Part shown: piece after piece, positions 59,134 through 64,000 of the stretch | Layout of the letters: every line of letters begins with the position of its first letter | How positions within the stretch are numbered: the first letter of the stretch is position 1 | Assembly: GCA_947652605.1 (NCBI GenBank) | Contig: OX393578.1 | Location: 59,031,415-59,095,414 of the forward strand | Direction of reading: 5' to 3' | Source of the DNA: Elmis aenea | Lineage: Eukaryota > Arthropoda > Insecta > Coleoptera > Elmidae | Length of the DNA: 64,000 bases | Position numbers and translations under genes: made by a program | The notes under the pieces: generated by a model | The model's input: only the letters and a program-made list of their open reading frames with translations | The model's database searches: none | Told to the model about the DNA's origin: nothing

Positions 59134-59906
59134 TACGAGGTGAGCGCCAAAATCTATGAGAGGAATGCCCTTACAATCCCAAAAGATCGTAACCATCACC
59201 TTTTTTGTCGACTGACAGACCCTGAACTTTCTTGGCGGTGCTTCTCCTTTTCGCCTCCATTCCATCGATTCTCTTTTGGACAAAGGACCATAGTAGAGAA
59301 CCATGGTTTCATCCCCTGTAACAGTTGTCTTCAACGCGTCCACAGAGCTCCAAAAAGGATTGAGCACATTAACACAACGCTGGCGCTGAACTGCTGAGAG
59401 ATCTTTGGGAACTTTATTCATGCCTAACCGATCGCGGAGGATTCGGCGAATGCTTGTATCTGAAATCCCCGACATTTTTGATAGTTCTTTGACCTTCAAG
59501 CGTCGATTAACTAGTACGAGTTCCTCAACAAGGGCAATCTTGTCGTCCGTCACCACTTCCACAGTCCTTCCTGTTCTTGCATCATCATCCAAGAATTCTT
59601 GCCCCAATCCAAACAGTTTTGGTCAATCTTTTACCACAGAATAAGACGAGGAATTGTCCCTGTACACCCCATTCAGTCGAACTTTAATGCTTTGAGGAGA
59701 AAGACCTTCGCGAGTAAGAAATTTTATAAGAGCTCAATTTTCGTGACTTCTGACATCGTGACAGTTATAAGAAAACTAATTGACATAAAATCCATATTTG
59801 TTTTTTCCAAGGCCAATATGACTTGAACCAATGTGTTAAAAAAAATTGAGCCGCCTGCGATACCTAGATTTATGTCAGCCCAGGAAATTTTGGCGCTTAC
59901 CTCGTA
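59134..59906 (-). mobile_element. mariner element, internally deleted
   Basis: The element spans 59136-59904, about 770 bp compared with about 1.3 kb for a full mariner. Ends CGAGGTGAGCGCCAAAAT and ATTTTGGCGCTTACCTCG are inverted repeats with one mismatch, flanked by TA (59134-59135 and 59905-59906). A short transposase remnant on the minus strand fills it. The last third of the gene, holding the final catalytic residue, is missing. Confidence 0.95.
59136..59756 (-). pseudogene. mariner transposase, truncated
   Basis: ATG at 59756 opens MSEVTKIELL. A 1-2 nt shift near 59725 leads to FLTREGLSPQSIKVRLN and VYRDNSSSYSVVKD, then a TGA in place of the expected Trp near 59620, followed by LGQEFLDDDARTGRTVEV. 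The helix-turn-helix region is RLKVKELSKMSGISDTSIRR. Catalytic motifs present are VTGDET (first Asp) and IFWDCKGIPLIDF (second Asp). The third Asp of the D,D34D triad is lost because, right after LIDF, the reading enters the terminal repeat (GAHLVC). It cannot encode an active enzyme. Confidence 0.95.
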
Positions 59907-60758
59907 AGTCTAAATTGCCTGGCGTTATTAAAGCTAATCCAGGCTGCTCAGTTTTTGTGAACCGATCGTCATTTTTTTAAATCTCCTATGGATGGTATAT
60001 TAGATCGTTATGATATTTTTGACGAATTTTATTATGAATGCAGTGACTAAAAACATTTTAAAATTATTGCGGATTCGATTAGTTTTAGTTATTGTGACTA
60101 ACTACCTCTAAGGTATATTATATTTTCTGAACCATATTTGCTTACAACTTGAACTTCAGCCTCCGTCCAATGTTGCAGTAAATTTTCCGGAGCACCAAAT
60201 AAAATGTAAACAGTTTTTTTCGCTAAAAGCAACCAATTTCGAAAGATAAATATGAAACGATTCAGACTCGTTCGAGTGTCCTGCATTTGCGTTTTGTAGG
60301 TGTATTTTTACATAGTCAAATATTGATCTAAAAACGTAATACAAGCCGCTCACCTCATATCTTTTTGGCCACAGGGATATGCGACACTAAAACTCAGATA
60401 TGCTTGGTAAACATCTCTAGTTCGTCGATCTTACAGTTTGCTATTCCGAATGCGTGACTCTTCGATTTCCGGAACTCAAAGTAGAGAAACTAAAGTAGTT
60501 TCTTCATCGGAATGTAGTTGGGCAACGTATCGACACGCTAGAAGAGATTTTCCAAACCCGATAAACTTATCACTGAATAAAGTGGGCCACGTTAAAATAC
60601 AACATTTGTTTTTTGACATAACTTTTTTAGTACCTATTTAATAAAACAAAAAACAAAGTACCAAACGTATTAATAACAAATTAAGACACAAAATAGCGCC
60701 ACGTCATAGGCATAGTAGTCAAGTTTATTGCTGCACGAGTGCTACTGGTTATGTATGT
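59907..60758 (-). other. Weak coding-like minus-strand stretch, family unknown
   Basis: Between about 60100 and 60600 the minus strand shows phrases in shifting frames: KFIGFGKSLLACRYVAQLHS, DEETTLVSLL, DVYQAYLSFSVAYPC, SFHIYLSKLVAF and HFIWCSGKFTATLDGG. The run of coding-like text across frame changes suggests an old protein-coding remnant, perhaps from a mobile element, but I recognise no family. It may be chance. Confidence 0.25.
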
Positions 60759-61675
60759 ACAGGGTGTCCCAAATTCGAGTAAATGCATGGGGATCTCGCT
60801 TATCTTAAGAGCTACGAGGTCCGTTAAATTAGAGCAAAGTTGCTAAATTCGATGCTTATTAATAATCCAAAGAGAAATTGGAAATATCTCAAACGGTATC
60901 CGAGAAAATTAGGAAAAACTGGAGTCCATTTTTGAAAATCGTTTATAATTCTTTTGGAGTTTGAAATATTTTAAATGTGTAAAAAAGTTGGCCAAGTAAC
61001 TTTTTAAGCCGAATCGGATGGTGGTCAAAAATTTTTCCTAGGTCGATTCGTTTTAGTTTTAGACAACCAACTTAGTTCTTTCTTATGGGCAGCATATCGC
61101 GTTTTTCTTCGTTATTAAAGTTCATTTTTACGACTAACAGGCCTTCAAAACTTTTGGTTTGTTGATCGGTTGTCATGGAAACAACATAAACTACAATGAC
61201 CGGCCAACCTGATTTATAATGGTTATTGTTTAAAACGTATTTTTTGAAATTTGACAATGAAAGAAAAAGTAAAATACCATGTGTGATACATCAATGGATT
61301 CAGAAAAATAAATGCTATTTGATTATGTAATTAGCAAAAATTGCGCCCATAAGAAAAAATAAAGTTGGTTGTCATAAAACAAAAACGAACCAGTCTAGAA
61401 AAAAATTGTGACCACTATTCGATTCGGCTTGAAAAGTTGCTTCGGCAATGTCTTTACACATTTAAAATATTTCATACTCCAAAGGAGTTAAACACGATTT
61501 TCAAAAATCGTATTTTCCAGTTTTTCCCAATTTTCTCGGATACCGTTTGAGATATTTCCAATTTCTCTTTGGATTATTAATGAGCATCGAACTTAGCAAC
61601 TTTGCCCTAATTTAACGGACCTCGTAGCTCTTAAGCGAGATCCCCATGCATTTACTCGAATTTGGGACACCCTGT
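60759..61675. mobile_element. Foldback element, ACAGGGTG family (copy of the 26466 type)
   Basis: Ends ACAGGGTGTCCCAAATTCG and the inverse. Left arm 60759 to about 61095, right arm about 61335 to 61675. It is similar along most of its length to 26466-27384, including the same DUF4817-like start on the minus strand (KMNFNNEEKRDMLPIRKN, start codon at about 61125). Flanks are GT and AT, so the duplication is unclear. Confidence 0.9.
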
Positions 61676-61873
61676 ATATCGAGAGGCGCGAAATTTAGTT
61701 TGTTTCACTGTGCCCCATGTTTAAAGTGCCCCGCACCTTACCCTATCCAAACCTATTGTGTGGTAATTTCGAGATTCATAAAGTAATGTAGCTTTTAAAA
61801 AGCAATATGACATTTGAAATAAAACGCCCAATAAGTGCTTTAAAAATTTTGTTTTTTGGGCACAATTTTTGTC
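61676..61873. other. Spacer, nothing recognised
   Basis: Short AT-rich sequence between two elements. Confidence 0.4.
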
Positions 61874-62830
61874 TTAACACTCCAGTGCTCGCGCGGGATA
61901 CTATAGTATCCCAGTGATGTATTTCTGCAAATTTTTGTCAAATGGCACAATATTATGCCTTTGTCATTTCAATACCTTTTCATCTTACTTTGTAGACTTA
62001 GTTAGCCTTATTGCTTATCAGTGACCAGTGCTACAAAAGCTGACAACTTAAAAAAATTACGCTTGGGATACCTCAGTATCCCGCGCGATCACTAACGTGA
62101 TTTTTATTTTTATAGCTCGAGTTTTGTTCGTAAGGTATTTTTCATGTTAATTTTGTTTTTACTTACAAAAATAACTTTACTCACTGGAGAAAGAATGTTT
62201 TCAAAAAAATAAAAGAACAGCTGCACGTTATATAATCGCTGAATTGCCAGAAACCAGGAGTGAGGCAAAAAATGCGACTACCTATTTAGAAAATTGTAAT
62301 AAACATTAACGCTACTTTTTTTGGTAATGCAACTCTGTCATAGTTGTAATGTTTATGTTAAATATATCAAACAACCAAAAATAATTTTTTAAATGTCGTT
62401 AAAATTTATTATTGCGAGTGGGATACCATAGTATCCCACGCGAGCAGTAACGTAACAAAAGCAGGGCTGTGGAGTCGGAGTCGGAGTCGGAGTTTAGGAG
62501 AAATTTCTGGTCAGTGGAGTCGGAGTCGGAGTCGGAAAAAATGTACCGACTCCGACTCCGACTCCGGGTACAACAAAAAATTGCGAGGTGGTCCTTTGCC
62601 GCAAAATTAAAACTCAAATTTTAAATTATTTTTTTATACTTATTTATTTTTTTCTTATATTACACACCATAAAATGTCTTTGTATTTAATTTTTCCGGAG
62701 TCGGAGTCGGAGTCGGAGTCGGAGTCGACCTACTAAAATTATCAGGAGTCGGAGTCGGAGTCGGAGTCGACTTTTTTTTTCCCGACTCCGCAGCCCTGAA
62801 CAAAAGTGAGCGCGAGCAACGGAGTGTTAA
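61874..62830. mobile_element. TTAA-flanked (piggyBac-type) element with three palindromes
   Basis: The element spans 61878-62826, flanked by TTAA (61874-61877, 62827-62830). Inverted ends are CACTCCAGTGCTCGCGC and GCGCGAGCAACGGAGTG. Three copies of an 18-bp palindrome lie inside: GGGATACTATAGTATCCC (61895-61912), GGGATACCTCAGTATCCC (62065-62082, imperfect centre) and GGGATACCATAGTATCCC (62420-62437), each next to GCGCG/GCGAG and followed or preceded by a short CGxGCAGTAACG-like unit. A short coding-like stretch near 62220-62300 (ARYIIAELPETRSEAKNATT) has no sure family. hAT MITE D is inserted near the right end. Confidence 0.85.
62454..62806. mobile_element. hAT-type MITE D (GGAGTC arrays), TSD AACAAAAG
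   Basis: The element spans 62462-62798. Ends CAGGGCTGTGGAGTCGG and CCGACTCCGCAGCCCTG are inverted with one mismatch. The 8-bp duplication AACAAAAG is perfect (62454-62461 and 62799-62806). Blocks of GGAGTC/GACTCC hexamers lie at 62472-62500, 62517-62536, 62548-62567 (inverted), 62696-62727 and 62745-62772. It sits inside the TTAA element and was inserted after it. Confidence 0.95.
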
Positions 62831-63910
62831 ATAAACGGCCAATTTTGCTCTATTAGAGGGAATAGTTATTAATTCTTAAACTTACGTTTAATGTAGTACT
62901 CTAGGACGATTTAAATAGCAACTGTACCTACTTGATCTGTGAGTATAAACTTTTCAAAGAATTTTTGCCCACTAATTAAGTGCAAATTTCATTTTGTTAC
63001 TATGAAAACTGCATTTGTATTTTCATATGCATCTGAAATATGCTGCAAGCATAACGTCAACCAAAGGAAATTGGACAATCTTATTATAAGTTAGCGCAAT
63101 ATCAAATTTAGCTCTGATATGAATGCTTTGAGCCTTATGAGAAGTAAGAAATATATAAGTTCTGTCATACCCAGGCAGAGTTAGTAAACATTGTCGTAAG
63201 AAAGTTTTGTTGAACTAGAAATTGGAATCTTAAAGTGGCCCGCTGTTCCTTGCCGACTACGGGTAATTTGAAACGGCATATTCTGGGTAAATATAGGGCA
63301 CGCAAGACAAACGGAAAACTATACCTTATTATTTGCGAAAAATTCAGGCGTTTGAATACTAAATAATTGTTTTTGCAATGTTGCTTGCATTTTAAAAAAT
63401 CTAAACGTAGTGACTAAGTGGCAGAAATCCCGCATAGTCGAAAATTGTATAAAAGATGGATATAACATCAATTAAACTGAATGATCTAAGCAATGACGTC
63501 AAAATTGAAGGATTGCCATTTTTAAAACGTAGCATTCCTAAAGGAGAATGGTAGATCATTCTTCGCTATGGCACTTAATGTAATTTTGTTTTATTGTGTC
63601 GAACGAAATGCCCATTTTAAAAACCACTGCCTTTATGCGAAATCACACCGATTTTAAAGCTACATAAATATTACATTTAAGCAATTCTTTTTCTATTTTC
63701 CTGGCTACGTGCACAAAATGCTGTGGTAGAACTACCGCTTGGAAACCAATGAATTTAATAGAAACCACTTTTTTTATTTTCAGTATAAAAATGTTGGTGA
63801 AGTCGTTTACGGAAAATAAATTATTCATTTCATAAAACTTCTCGTATAGTCTAGCATTATTTGAAATTTTGCTGAAATGATATATAAAATGTTATCGTTG
63901 TATAATAAAA
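62831..63910. other. AT-rich stretch, no gene seen
   Basis: No coding similarity, terminal repeats or RNA gene recognised. Confidence 0.5.
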
Positions 63911-64000
63911 TAAGTTTAAATAAAGTATTCGAAAAACTTCTCCTAAGACGAATGCTACCAATCATAGAAAAAATAAATCTAATCACAAAAAGTCAGTTTG
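63911..64000 (+). pseudogene. Jockey-clade RT fragment running off the window
   Basis: SLNKVFEKLLLRRMLPIIEK, then INLITKSQF at the last base. This corresponds to LFEKLLLKRMKPIIEE in the Jockey fragment at 36500-37480, a block before the first catalytic aspartate. The start looks truncated, and the rest lies outside the window, so completeness cannot be judged. Confidence 0.75.

Noticed and set aside
62472..62772. CRISPR-like or satellite array of GGAGTC hexamers
   Set aside because: Blocks are subterminal parts of a hAT MITE with perfect target duplication; there are no spacers.
1..64000. A novel defence, biosynthetic or multi-gene system
   Set aside because: All recognisable coding belongs to mobile-element relics or to isolated candidate exons; no gene cluster is present.

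Overview
This window looks like intergenic or intronic DNA from a large, AT-rich arthropod genome, most likely an insect and perhaps a beetle. The evidence is the mix of mobile elements: I-clade and Jockey-clade LINEs, LINE pieces with the LRWxGHxxRM...RGRPR C-terminus, mariner, pogo, piggyBac, PIF/Harbinger and hAT elements, and many foldback elements ending in ACAGGGTG. The species cannot be fixed from sequence alone. No complete host gene is visible. A fixed-length 200-base N gap (45347-45546) marks a scaffold join.

Layout. 1-5000: four LINE fragments, including an I-like RNase H region on the minus strand and a fairly well preserved RT at 3587-4975. 5100-7500: two hAT-type MITEs with perfect 8-bp target duplications. 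9.7-13.2 kb: two LINE pieces, a third hAT MITE and a foldback. 15-19 kb: an RT piece, a candidate host exon (minus), and a minus-strand LINE split by a PIF/Harbinger-type element that carries a second one inside it. 19.8-20.9 kb: a 5'-truncated Jockey. 22-24 kb: a candidate secreted-protein first exon, a tRNA-Thr-like SINE and a LINE (minus). 25-31 kb: two foldbacks and several LINE pieces. 36.5-39.7 kb: a Jockey RT piece followed by a Jockey copy with both ends and target duplications but nearly all of ORF2 deleted. 44.5-49.2 kb: terminal-repeat fragments, the gap, and a piggyBac-like element with a 1.5-kb foldback inside. 50.1-53.9 kb: a three-level nest (LINE, then pogo/Tigger-like, then a piggyBac-like MITE). 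56.2 kb: a 3' half of tRNA-Tyr with CCA. 59.1-59.9 kb: a deleted mariner. 60.8-62.8 kb: a foldback, then a TTAA-flanked element with a fourth hAT MITE inside. The window ends inside another Jockey RT.

Nothing here forms an operon or pathway. The interest lies in how the mobile elements are built and nested. Three patterns recur. First, four hAT MITEs share CAGGG ends, but each carries its own short subterminal repeat arrays. Second, at least three TTAA-flanked (piggyBac-type) elements carry short palindromes just inside their ends, each with a different sequence. Third, the ACAGGGTG foldbacks are long palindromes, and three of them keep traces of a small N-terminal coding segment resembling DUF4817. 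The insertions can be ordered because removing the inner element restores the outer reading frame in two places.
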